Assembly: GCA_018222965.1 (NCBI GenBank)
Contig: JAAEZH010000051.1
Span: forward strand, 1 to 33,925
DNA length: 33,925 bases
From: Bacteroidota bacterium
GTDB lineage: Bacteria > Bacteroidota > Bacteroidia > Chitinophagales > Saprospiraceae
Direction of reading: 5' to 3'
A program made the translations under genes and the position numbers. Below, piece after piece: positions 23,144 through 30,303 of this stretch (position 1 is its first letter; every line of letters begins with the position of its first letter). The notes under the pieces are model-generated. The model saw only the letters and a program-made list of their open reading frames with translations, was not told the DNA's origin and did no database searches.

Positions 23144-23264
23144 AGGTCGGTCGGCAAGTACAACTTGCCTCCCTCCGGTTGAGTTGCCTCGCTTTGCTCG
23201 GCTTTTGGTGGAGTCGGCTGCGCATCCGCTTGCCGGTGGGGGGAAGGAGTGATAATGTAGAATG
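23144..23264. repeat. 120-bp repeat, copy C
   Basis: 121 bp; one single-base insertion and four substitutions relative to copy A by eye. Shares with copy A also the GGAGGGGG to its left, so the true left end may be about eight bases earlier. The right end GTAGAATG is followed by unrelated sequence. Confidence 0.9.
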
Positions 23265-23284
23265 AAACCAACCCACTAACATCA

Positions 23285-23329
23285 AATAAAAAATCCCGCT
23301 CTGCAGGCTGCAAAGCGGGATTTTTTATT
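23285..23329. terminator. Strong bidirectional terminator
   Basis: Perfect 16-bp arms AATAAAAAATCCCGCT (23285-23300) and AGCGGGATTTTTTATT (23314-23329). Serves recF-DUF721 (+) and the convergent subtilase gene (-). Confidence 0.93.
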
Positions 23330-23342
23330 GGATCAATACTAA

Positions 23343-25001
23343 TTAAGCACGATCTTTTTTCTCCTTATCGCCACGGTATTCTTTGTCCGGACGGATACGG
23401 CGTTTTTTCTTGGCTTTACCTTTTGTCTGGGAAGCCAGTTCGAGTGCTTCGGCTGCATTTACAACACCACCGGTAACAGAGAGGCTGCTGAAAGGCACCG
23501 TCTCATCAGAACCAGGGAGCGTAACTTCTTTGTCGAGTGGCACTACACTTTCCATAAGGATATCACGTACCTGCTCGGCAGAGAGATCCGGGTAGTAAGA
23601 GCGTACAAGCGCTGCAACACCGGCAGTAACCGGGGAAGCCATACTGGTACCGCTGTAAGAAGCATAGTCGCTTTCCGGAACCGTAGAGTAGATGTCTACA
23701 CCTGGAGCGAAAAGATCCACTTTACCCTGACCGTAGTTGGAGAAAGTAGCCGGACCGCCATTCCAGGAAAGGGCTCCAACTTCCAACCAGTTGTCTGCAC
23801 CTTTTGGACGGAAGATACCCTGCTTCTCGTACACATCATTTGGGAAGTTGTCGGAAGCATCGTTGTCCTGTGAAGAGTTACCGGCCGCGTGAACCAGCAA
23901 TACGTCGTGCTTCTCTGCATAACGAACGGCCTTGTCAACCGCTTCTTTGTCCCAGGAGTATCCTTTACCGAAACTCATATTGATGATGGAAGCTCCATTA
24001 TCAACTGCATAGATGATGGCATTGGCAACGTCCTTGTCGCGCTCGTCACCGTCTGGAACGGCACGGACAGACATGATACGTACGTCATTTGCAACGCCAT
24101 TCATTCCAACATCGTTGTTGCGAACGGCAGCAATGATTCCGGCAACGTGTGTACCGTGACCTGCATCAGGACCCTGTACATCATTGTTACCGTATCCTTT
24201 TTCGTAAGAATCATCGTAGTTGTCTCCTACGATATGACGTGGATCAAAATCGGGGTTGTACCCATAATTGAGGCTGTTGCTGAAGTACTCAACACCACCT
24301 TGCAATTGTTCTTCAACCTCAGGAACGGTAGTACCCTGACCCAGTACATTCTGGAGGATAGCTACTGCCTGCATAAGGTCCGGATCGCTAGGCTCGAATC
24401 CTTCCAGATCTTCGGAAGTGATATCGTCTTTACCGATCTCTTTTTTGAGCAGGTTGATTTTGTCGAGTAACCCGGAGTAGAACTCCACATTGCTTTGCAT
24501 TTCCGCCCGCTGTGTATCGATCGTTTCTTTGATCTCCATATAGCGGTCGTACTCTTTCTTCTCTTTTTTGTTGAGATCTTCAGGATCTACACCGTCGAAT
24601 TTTTCTTGGTAGAATTTGTAGAGACGTGAAATCTCATAGGTATCTTCAGCAACGTTGCCATCTGCTCCGCCGATGAAGTTCCAACCATTGATGTCATCCA
24701 CATAGCCGTTGCCATCGTCGTCGATGCCATTGCCAGGAATTTCATCTGTATTAACCCACATGATTTCTGCCAGATCTTCATGATCCGCATCGACACCAGA
24801 GTCAATTACAGCTACAATAATGGTTTCGCTTTCTTTTCCTTTGAGGAATTCTTTATAGGCTTTTTCGGTGCTTACACCCTGAACGCCGTCTGCAACTGGA
24901 TCTAGGTTGAACCAGTTATCCGGAGCAGATTCAGGCTGTGCCAACAGGGATGATCCCATGATTAGAGCGCCGCCGATCAGCGCCAGTTTAACCTTCTTCA
25001 T
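23343..25001 (-). CDS. Secreted S8 (subtilisin-like) serine peptidase
   Basis: 552 residues from MKKVKLALIGGALIMGSSLLAQ, a signal peptide; an upstream ATG at 25040 would add 13 residues without signal character. The catalytic triad is D67 (VAVIDSGVD), H282 (GHGTHVAGI) and S453 (GTSMASP), with N375 (AAGNSS) for the oxyanion hole. Between Asp and His lies an insertion of about 155 residues (120-275), charged and mostly helical (LNKKEKKEYDRYMEIKET). A DDDGNGYVDD segment (94-103) looks like a calcium site. The C-terminus is a Lys/Arg-rich tail (KGKAKKKRRIRPDKEYRG), not a type IX sorting domain, so the enzyme probably stays in the periplasm or leaves by another route. Confidence 0.93.
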   Translation of the reverse strand: MKKVKLALIGGALIMGSSLLAQPESAPDNWFNLDPVADGVQGVSTEKAYKEFLKGKESETIIVAVIDSGVDADHEDLAEIMWVNTDEIPGNGIDDDGNGYVDDINGWNFIGGADGNVAEDTYEISRLYKFYQEKFDGVDPEDLNKKEKKEYDRYMEIKETIDTQRAEMQSNVEFYSGLLDKINLLKKEIGKDDITSEDLEGFEPSDPDLMQAVAILQNVLGQGTTVPEVEEQLQGGVEYFSNSLNYGYNPDFDPRHIVGDNYDDSYEKGYGNNDVQGPDAGHGTHVAGIIAAVRNNDVGMNGVANDVRIMSVRAVPDGDERDKDVANAIIYAVDNGASIINMSFGKGYSWDKEAVDKAVRYAEKHDVLLVHAAGNSSQDNDASDNFPNDVYEKQGIFRPKGADNWLEVGALSWNGGPATFSNYGQGKVDLFAPGVDIYSTVPESDYASYSGTSMASPVTAGVAALVRSYYPDLSAEQVRDILMESVVPLDKEVTLPGSDETVPFSSLSVTGGVVNAAEALELASQTKGKAKKKRRIRPDKEYRGDKEKKDRA

Positions 25002-25037
25002 ACTGATTGAGGATTTAGTTTTTTTCAAAAAATCTGT

Positions 25038-25045
25038 CAAAAATA
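25038..25045 (-). promoter_or_regulatory. Promoter -7 element TATTTTTG of the subtilase gene
   Basis: Minus-strand TAnnTTTG about 37 nt before the ATG. The -33 element is not evident. Confidence 0.5.
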
Positions 25046-25312
25046 GCTTTTTTTAGCGCATCCGCCATGAAGATGGATGCTGTTTTCACAGATATGAACA
25101 AACACAATGAGCGTTTGTATCGTAAATATCCAATGATTAACTGGATTTTAAGTTTTTTTGGTATACCAAGATGATAAAGGGCTCAATTTGTGTTAAAGGC
25201 GGGCTTGCTTATGCTTCCAAACTCCTGGATTAAGGAAGAAACATTTAAATTCGCCGAAAGGCAGATAAGAATCAATTGTCCTGTTGTGGTCAATAATTTT
25301 CATTTCAGCTCG
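25046..25312. other. Divergent intergenic region
   Basis: AT-rich DNA between the divergent subtilase and DUF6089 genes, without a plausible gene. It contains one copy of the recurring TTCGCCGAAAGGC motif at 25250-25262 and is flanked by a promoter element at each end. Confidence 0.6.
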
Positions 25313-25320
25313 TATCTTTG
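25313..25320 (+). promoter_or_regulatory. Promoter -7 element TATCTTTG of the DUF6089 gene
   Basis: Perfect TAnnTTTG 35 nt before the ATG at 25356. A weak GTTG lies upstream but the spacing is too long. Confidence 0.55.
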
Positions 25321-25355
25321 CGCACAATTCGAAGCCGCAAATAAAATGTAAACAT

Positions 25356-26201
25356 ATGAAACGGTTGTTTTTTCTCTTAGCTATGGCCTGGTCTGTTGGT
25401 GGCTTTTCACAGGGACTGGAGTTGGGTTTTCAGGTAGGTGCTTCAAATTATGTAGGCGATCTTTCCAACAACTCGGTTAGTATGTATCTCAGTGAATCCC
25501 ACCTGGCAATAGGCGGATTTGCTACTTACCACTTTGGTCCGCTGGTGGCAGCTACTCTGGAGTTTAATTACGGAACCCTCTCCGGTCAGGATGCCAATTC
25601 TTCTATTGAAGATGTTAGAGAAAGAAATCTGAGCTTCCGGTCTTACCTTATTGATGCCGGATTGACTGCTGAGCTATACATTCCGGGTTTTCAACCCTAT
25701 AATTTATACCGTCCGGTGTCTGCCTTTTTATTTGCCGGAGTCGGGATCAATGCTTATAATCCCCGCACTTTGTATGAAGGCCAATGGGTCGAATTACAGC
25801 CTCTTCAACTGGAAGGGCAGGCACCCTATTCTAAAGTGAGCCTGAGTATTCCATTCGGCGTAGGTATGAAATACGCCATAACGGATCGCCTGAATCTGGG
25901 CTTGCGCATTGGTGCCCGCAAAACTTTTACTGATTATATCGATGATGTGAGCGGCACTTACGTCAGTTATACTGAATTGCAGGCTTCGAATGGTGAACTG
26001 GCAGCTGCCCTGGGAAATCGCACGGGAGAATATCTGGGTACCAACGAACCTTTTATCGTTGAAACGGGTACTCCGCGTGGAGATGGTTCTGCTTCCGATT
26101 GGACGTTTCTGGCGATGATTACTGTTTCCTGGAATTTGTCAGATAATGGTTTAGTAGGTTCTCGCAACCGCGGGAAAAGACGGAAAGGCTGTTATGATTA
26201 A
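25356..26201 (+). CDS. Outer-membrane barrel protein, DUF6089-like
   Basis: 281 residues from MKRLFFLLAMAWSVGGFSQ, a signal peptide; the frame is open to 25284 but the promoter at 25313 and the signal peptide fix the start. The mature start LELGFQVGASNYVGDLSNN, followed by an eight-to-ten-strand barrel pattern (IGGFATYHFGPLVAATLEFNYG, FLFAGVGINAYNPRT, VSLSIPFGVGMKYAITDRLNLGLRIGARKTFTDYIDDVSG), is the DUF6089 family of Bacteroidota. It ends with a basic tail (GSRNRGKRRKGCYD). The function is unknown, possibly structural in the outer membrane. Confidence 0.85.
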   Translation: MKRLFFLLAMAWSVGGFSQGLELGFQVGASNYVGDLSNNSVSMYLSESHLAIGGFATYHFGPLVAATLEFNYGTLSGQDANSSIEDVRERNLSFRSYLIDAGLTAELYIPGFQPYNLYRPVSAFLFAGVGINAYNPRTLYEGQWVELQPLQLEGQAPYSKVSLSIPFGVGMKYAITDRLNLGLRIGARKTFTDYIDDVSGTYVSYTELQASNGELAAALGNRTGEYLGTNEPFIVETGTPRGDGSASDWTFLAMITVSWNLSDNGLVGSRNRGKRRKGCYD

Positions 26202-26209
26202 TAAATAAT

Positions 26210-26257
26210 CGTTTAATGCGTTTTATTCGTTTGACACGTTTTATACGGTCTGCATAA
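26210..26257 (+). repeat. Four 9-bp tandem repeats, possible 13-codon ORF
   Basis: CGTTTAATG, CGTTTTATT, CGTTTGACA and CGTTTTATA follow each other without gaps (26210-26245), then CGG. Because the unit is nine bases the reading frame is kept. An ATG at 26216 opens a frame ending TAA at 26255-26257 that would give MRFIRLTRFIRSA, a cationic peptide with Arg every third residue. It lies eight bases after the DUF6089 stop. Translation is unproven; a decayed tandem repeat is equally possible. Confidence 0.5.
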
Positions 26258-26282
26258 AAAATTAATCATTAAGAATTATCAA

Positions 26283-27509
26283 CTACTCAAGTCCTTCGTA
26301 CAGCCAATTGGCTAGTGCCTGGCGGTTGCCTTCCAGTACAATACGTTGTTGATCAAAAGCATTTCGGATATTGGCCAGTTCCACATAAACCGAGGTAGGT
26401 TTGGTTTCTCGAAGCATATGAAGATCACGGGCAATGACATTGCCGTGGTATTGGCCGCTGGCACGATGAACCTTGTATTTCTTCCGCATGACCGATTGCA
26501 TTTTTGTAGCCAGCGCTTTTCCGGATCGGCTGTTTGGATGATGGTAGAAAAACAGATCGGTTTGTGTGCTTTGGCTGCGGGAATCCACGTGGATCATGAT
26601 CGCGAATTGTTTGGAAACGCCCTGCGCCTTATGCTGCAGATAAAGCTTGTTGACGGCTGCCGAGCGCTGTTTTAGCCGAGCCAGTTGTTGTCTGTAGATA
26701 TCTTTATTTCCCCATATTACTTCGTCGTAATCGCAATCCAGATACTGCCCGGTACGGATGCCGTCATTTGGATCTCGAACGATCATATAAACGGTAGCTC
26801 CATTGGCAATGAGGTTTCGTGCCAGTCGAAGGCCTACATCATAGGCATATTCGTCTTCGCAAAGGGTATTGCCCCGTTTTTTGCCCATCGCTCCGGGGTC
26901 CGGTCCGCCATGGCCGGTAACGATGTAATAGACTCTGCCCCGTAATTTGACAGATTCGAGCGGAACCTTTTCGTACTCTTTCCCGAAAATGGGGAAGACC
27001 CGATTGCCACCACTGCTGGCCGCCAGATTGACTTCAGAAGTTGTTTCTCCGGCGTCGATTTCCAAAACTTCAGTGTCATTCGCGGAAGCGGACTTATCAC
27101 CCTCGCAATTTAGAAAGTGAAAGGGAACCCAAAGAACCTTACTTTCTTTGAAAGACTGCTGGCGAAGGCCTTCACCGAGCATATGGTCATTGTAAGTTTC
27201 TATTTCCTTAGCCAGGGGGTAGTCTGTTATCCCAATGGAGGAACGGATCGTTTTGCCATTAAACTCATACAGCATAATGGGCAGATAATAGTACCTGCCT
27301 ACCATCAATCCGGCATTAGGGTTAATATCATTTAAGCGATAAAACTCCTCATGGTTGCAGGGATAATCTTCCAGTTGGTATCTACGCAAGAGGGAATACA
27401 CACCATCTCCCGGCAAAGCAGGCACCTGATGATACCGAATGCCCTCAGCTGCAGATACCGGCAGCAGGAACAGGAGGGAAATTATGATTGTGCAAATACT
27501 GCGAAGCAT
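26283..27509 (-). CDS. N-acetylmuramoyl-L-alanine amidase (Amidase_3) with LysM-like N-terminal domain
   Basis: 408 residues. A signal peptide (MLRSICTIIISLLFLLPVSAA) is followed by a LysM-like segment (YHQVPALPGDGVYSLLRRY ... LNDINPNAGLMVGRYYYLPI, about 26-78) and a linker. The catalytic domain runs from about 190: zinc ligands H200 (VTGHGGPDPGA), E220 or E218 (CEDEYAYDVG) and H307 (IMIHVDS), and the catalytic E377 (VYVELANIRN). It should cleave the amide between N-acetylmuramate and the peptide stem in the periplasm, for example at cell separation. The LysM-like part probably binds glycan. The gene stands alone with its own promoter. Confidence 0.9.
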   Translation of the reverse strand: MLRSICTIIISLLFLLPVSAAEGIRYHQVPALPGDGVYSLLRRYQLEDYPCNHEEFYRLNDINPNAGLMVGRYYYLPIMLYEFNGKTIRSSIGITDYPLAKEIETYNDHMLGEGLRQQSFKESKVLWVPFHFLNCEGDKSASANDTEVLEIDAGETTSEVNLAASSGGNRVFPIFGKEYEKVPLESVKLRGRVYYIVTGHGGPDPGAMGKKRGNTLCEDEYAYDVGLRLARNLIANGATVYMIVRDPNDGIRTGQYLDCDYDEVIWGNKDIYRQQLARLKQRSAAVNKLYLQHKAQGVSKQFAIMIHVDSRSQSTQTDLFFYHHPNSRSGKALATKMQSVMRKKYKVHRASGQYHGNVIARDLHMLRETKPTSVYVELANIRNAFDQQRIVLEGNRQALANWLYEGLE

Positions 27510-27547
27510 GAAGCCCCTTGTTTTCTGGTTTTTGAAAAAAGCTATGT

Positions 27548-27578
27548 CGAAGTTATCCGAGATTTTTGAATACTCAAA
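27548..27578 (-). promoter_or_regulatory. Promoter TTTG-N19-TAACTTCG of the amidase gene
   Basis: Minus-strand TTTG (27578-27575), 19-nt spacer, TAACTTCG (27555-27548); one mismatch to the consensus. The -33 lies in the inverted repeat TTTTTGA (27563-27569)/TCAAAAA (27574-27580), which could be an operator. Confidence 0.5.
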
Positions 27579-27604
27579 AACTTTGTGGTTGGCATCGCCA
27601 ATCG

Positions 27605-27634
27605 TTTAAAACCTTCCGCTATTTTGCGGGAGGT
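27605..27634 (-). terminator. Terminator of the gldC operon
   Basis: Nine-bp stem with one G-T pair, ACCTTCCGC (27611-27619)/GCGGGAGGT (27626-27634), overlapping the last gldC codons; a short T-run follows on the minus strand. Weaker than the others in the window. Confidence 0.55.
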
Positions 27635-27993
27635 ATGATCTCCGTTTTTTCACCAAAGTATTGTACAAAGCGCTGCATCTCATTGGCGAGTTGCGCATTT
27701 TGGGTCGCTTTATAATAGGTGTCTGCCAGTCCGCGGAGGGTTTGATAAAAGAATCGATCCATTTCAACTACCTGCATGTCTTTTGTCCAAAGATCAATTT
27801 TCAGGGTGTCCATATGGGTTTTATCAAACAAGGACAGCAGCATGGCTTTAGCGCGCTGCGGGCCGTCCTCCATATTCTGGTCTTCGGATTCCCACTTAAT
27901 CTCTACCGGTACTTTCTCTTCATTGAGACCGATGTTAATGCCAATTTTCGAGATTTTCTTTACTTCTTCTTTCTTCATTATTGTGTTTATCAT
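27619..27993 (-). CDS. gldC: Gliding motility protein GldC
   Basis: 124 residues (119 if the second ATG at 27978, MKKEEVKKISKIGINI, is used). Family marks are IGLNEEKVPVEIKWESED, AKAMLLSLFDKTHMDTLKIDLWTKDMQVVEMDRFFYQTLRGLADTYYKAT and the short C-terminal tail. GldC is a small cytoplasmic protein associated with the gliding apparatus of Bacteroidota. Elsewhere gldC often lies next to gldB, but here it follows an oxidoreductase gene. The ATG at 27993 overlaps the upstream stop by one base (TAATG), which supports the longer form through coupling. Confidence 0.9.
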   Translation of the reverse strand: MINTIMKKEEVKKISKIGINIGLNEEKVPVEIKWESEDQNMEDGPQRAKAMLLSLFDKTHMDTLKIDLWTKDMQVVEMDRFFYQTLRGLADTYYKATQNAQLANEMQRFVQYFGEKTEIIPPAK

Positions 27994-28694
27994 TATTGGG
28001 CTCCGGGCAGCAGGTCTGATCTGCCTGCCAGGTCCTTTAATTTATCGGATGAATGGATAAAGATACCCTGTTTGAGTTGCTGGGCACAACGTATCATGGC
28101 AGCAGCTACGGTATCGTCCTCCACCGGTTCGTATCTGCCTAGTCTTCCGCCGCTTAATCGATGTGCTCCAAGGAGTAACCGGGCTCCGAGGGCTTCTCCG
28201 AATCTGGTTTCTTTCCTGTCACCCAGAAGAACGGACGGGCGCAGGATGTGCATTGCCCAAAAGTCCAGTTTTTTTAATGCTTCCTCTAATTCCCCTTTAA
28301 CCCGATTGTAAAAGAACAGGGAATCGGGATTAGCACCAACAGCCGATATCAAAATTAACTGATTAACACCGTTTTCGGAGGCTAGTTTTGCGATGGAGTA
28401 ATTATAGGTGTAATCCACCTGATAAAAAGCTTCTTTACTTCCCGCTTTAGCCATGGTTGTTCCAAGACAAAGAAAGAGATCCTGGCCTTTCAGTTGTTTT
28501 TCGAATGTATGCTCATCCTTTAGGTCAACCTGGTATTGATGGAGTTTTGGATGCTCCATTTTTAAGGGGCTTCTGCCGAATGTATATACCTGAGAATATG
28601 CCGGATGATCCAGCAATTGTCGGGTTAGAGCTGATCCAACCAGTCCGCTTGCTCCAAAAACCAATGCTGTTTTTTGATTTACCTGTATTTCCAA
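27993..28694 (-). CDS. NAD(P)-binding Rossmann-fold oxidoreductase
   Basis: 233 residues. The N-terminal dinucleotide motif is ALVFGASGLVGSAL (about 10-23), then FLCLGTTMAKAGSKEAFYQVDY, LILISAVGANPDSLFFYNRVKGELEEAL with an S-x-N-x-x-x-K arrangement in place of YxxxK, and LRPSVLLGDR. This is the HTATIP2/NmrA-like atypical short-chain dehydrogenase group, often annotated as oxidoreductases of unknown substrate. It lies between the TraB-like gene (21-nt gap) and gldC (1-nt overlap). Confidence 0.85.
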   Translation of the reverse strand: MEIQVNQKTALVFGASGLVGSALTRQLLDHPAYSQVYTFGRSPLKMEHPKLHQYQVDLKDEHTFEKQLKGQDLFLCLGTTMAKAGSKEAFYQVDYTYNYSIAKLASENGVNQLILISAVGANPDSLFFYNRVKGELEEALKKLDFWAMHILRPSVLLGDRKETRFGEALGARLLLGAHRLSGGRLGRYEPVEDDTVAAAMIRCAQQLKQGIFIHSSDKLKDLAGRSDLLPGAQ

Positions 28695-28715
28695 CGCCCG
28701 ATTTTAACAGCAAAG

Positions 28716-29522
28716 CTAAGGATTTTCCGAAAGCTCTTCCAAGCCTGCAGGTCGGAGTTTAAATCCTTTGTGTTTGAGAAGCCGAAGCATACCATATTGG
28801 CCGTAAAGATGGGCTACTCCCACTCCGGCAAAAACGGTTTTATCAAGCATCAGTTCCATGAGCCGGTTGGTCATGCGTTCGTTGCGATGGTAAAGCATGG
28901 TCTGCCGCATGCCTCCCAGTCCGTTTTTTGAGTGTTTGTAAAGCTTGCGGATGTCTCCGGCTTCATAATAGGCATTCATCTTTTTCATGTGCCGACTGTA
29001 ATTGGAGATATTGGAGGTAATGCGCAAGAGAGAACTTAATTGTTCTTTGCGCGAGTAAGCGGCATAGATTTCCGTCTGCTCCTGCAGGCTTTCCAATCCG
29101 CTTGCAGATTTTCCAAGAGTCTGGGCATAGTCCCAAAGATGCTGGTCGAGGTAGAATGGCGATCCGGCAGGTACGAGAATTCGGCTGGTGAGCCAGTTTA
29201 CCAACAACATGGGGGGATAGTGTCTGACAGTTGTTCTTGGAATTCCGGCCGTTTTATAGAGAATATCTTCGACCTTTCTCAATCGGGCAGGAGAGAGGTG
29301 TTGGGTCCAGTTTTGCTGTGGCAGCTGGTTGTTTTGGAGAGAGGCTTCCGACAGATTCAGTTCGGCTGCAAAATGATCGCTGACCTCAATTTTGTCTTTG
29401 GCGATTTGGAGCATGGGGAAATGGCCGTGTGGCCGCATGTGCATAGTGCCGAAAATCCAGGAGGGGCCTGGAAGACGGGTGCCACTTATTTGCCAAAGAA
29501 GTCCTGCTTTTTTTCCGATCAT
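28716..29522 (-). CDS. TraB/GumN family protein
   Basis: 268 residues. Near the N-terminus are LLWQISGTRLPGPSWIFGTMH (GTMH at 25-28) and in the C-terminal third VFAGVGVAHLYGQYGMLRLLKHKG, the paired GxxH motifs of the TraB/GumN fold, with GLESLQEQTEIY in the middle. Members are thought to be metal-dependent peptidases or to bind metals; the activity is not established. Unlike many bacterial members there is no signal peptide, so it is probably cytoplasmic. It lies 75 nt after the Lrp-type regulator in the same orientation and may share its transcript. Confidence 0.85.
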   Translation of the reverse strand: MIGKKAGLLWQISGTRLPGPSWIFGTMHMRPHGHFPMLQIAKDKIEVSDHFAAELNLSEASLQNNQLPQQNWTQHLSPARLRKVEDILYKTAGIPRTTVRHYPPMLLVNWLTSRILVPAGSPFYLDQHLWDYAQTLGKSASGLESLQEQTEIYAAYSRKEQLSSLLRITSNISNYSRHMKKMNAYYEAGDIRKLYKHSKNGLGGMRQTMLYHRNERMTNRLMELMLDKTVFAGVGVAHLYGQYGMLRLLKHKGFKLRPAGLEELSENP

Positions 29523-29597
29523 GTACGCACATATAGAATTTGCTCCTTTTCTGAAACAGTTGAAAAGGGCAGAAGTTACAAAGCGGTACGTAACAGA

Positions 29598-30071
29598 TTA
29601 ATCGTAGCTGTAGGGGAGAACTTTTGCGTCTTTCACCGTTGAGAGCGTCATTAGTGTTTTCAGGCGCTCAATCTCCTCAATTTGAGAAAGGGTCTTGAAA
29701 AGCAATTGCTCGTAGGTTGGAATATCCTTACAAACGATCTTGATCAGGAAGTCAGCCTCACCTGTAATGATATAACACTCTGTGATCTCCTCAATTTCCC
29801 GGATTTTTTCCAGGAAGTGATTCAGGGCATTTTCTTTTTGCCATGCCAGAGATACCAATACAAAAGTCTTAACATTCAGGCCAATAGCCTGAGGGTTGAC
29901 AATGGCGTGGTAACTTTCGATCACGCCGGAAGTTTCCAGCTTCTTTACCCGCTCAAGGGTAGGTGCTGGTGACAAACCGATCTTTTTGGAAAGATCCAGG
30001 TTGGTAATTTTACTATTGTCCTGCAGAATCTGCAGAATTTTAAGGTCGATCTTATCGAGTTTGTCCGGCAT
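29598..30071 (-). CDS. Lrp/AsnC-family transcriptional regulator
   Basis: 157 residues. The N-terminal winged helix-turn-helix LDKIDLKILQILQDNSKITNLDLSKKIGLSPAPTLERVKKLETSGVI (about 5-51) is followed by the RAM effector domain (FVLVSLAWQKENALNHFLEKIREIEEITECYIITGEADFLIKIVCKD ... LSTVKDAKVLPY). Such proteins bind an amino acid and form octamers. The glutamate dehydrogenase gene lies just upstream on the same strand, so amino-acid catabolism is a sensible target, but that is an inference from position. Confidence 0.93.
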   Translation of the reverse strand: MPDKLDKIDLKILQILQDNSKITNLDLSKKIGLSPAPTLERVKKLETSGVIESYHAIVNPQAIGLNVKTFVLVSLAWQKENALNHFLEKIREIEEITECYIITGEADFLIKIVCKDIPTYEQLLFKTLSQIEEIERLKTLMTLSTVKDAKVLPYSYD

Positions 30072-30132
30072 AAGTAACTGGGGTTTAATTAACGTTCATT
30101 CTTGCAAGAAAGCCATCAAACTTTTGAAGGAT

Positions 30133-30163
30133 GCAAGATATACACTAGAAAATAAAGTTCAAA
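30133..30163 (-). promoter_or_regulatory. Promoter TTTG-N19-TATCTTGC of the Lrp gene
   Basis: Minus-strand TTTG (30163-30160), exact 19-nt spacer and TATCTTGC (30140-30133). The -7 ends TTGC instead of TTTG, as at 6109. Confidence 0.5.
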
Positions 30164-30232
30164 GATTTCGCCAAATTTCCTTTGGATATTTTCTTAAGCG
30201 CCATTTTGGCAGAAGAAATGGAATATTATTCG

Positions 30233-30276
30233 GAAAAAAATATGGGTTGGGTTTACACGAAGTAACCCCAACCCAT
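30233..30276 (-). terminator. Terminator of the ccm-gdh operon
   Basis: 15-bp stem with one mismatch, 30242-30256/30262-30276 (ATGGGTTGGGTTTAC and GTAACCCCAACCCAT). The A-run at 30233-30239 gives the U-tail for minus-strand transcripts. Confidence 0.88.
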
Positions 30277-30303
30277 TGTTCGAATTCTTTGTATGTCAAC
30301 GAC

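Noticed and set aside
19874-23264. CRISPR array
   Set aside because: Three repeats of 120 bp with irregular spacing of 149 bp and 2.9 kb, and no cas genes; not a CRISPR pattern.
23043-23313. Minus-strand open frames over repeat copy C
   Set aside because: Same accidental peptide as in copies A and B; overlaps the end of DUF721 and a terminator.
23889-24470. 193-residue open frame antisense to the subtilase
   Set aside because: Covers the subtilase catalytic region on the other strand; no independent support.
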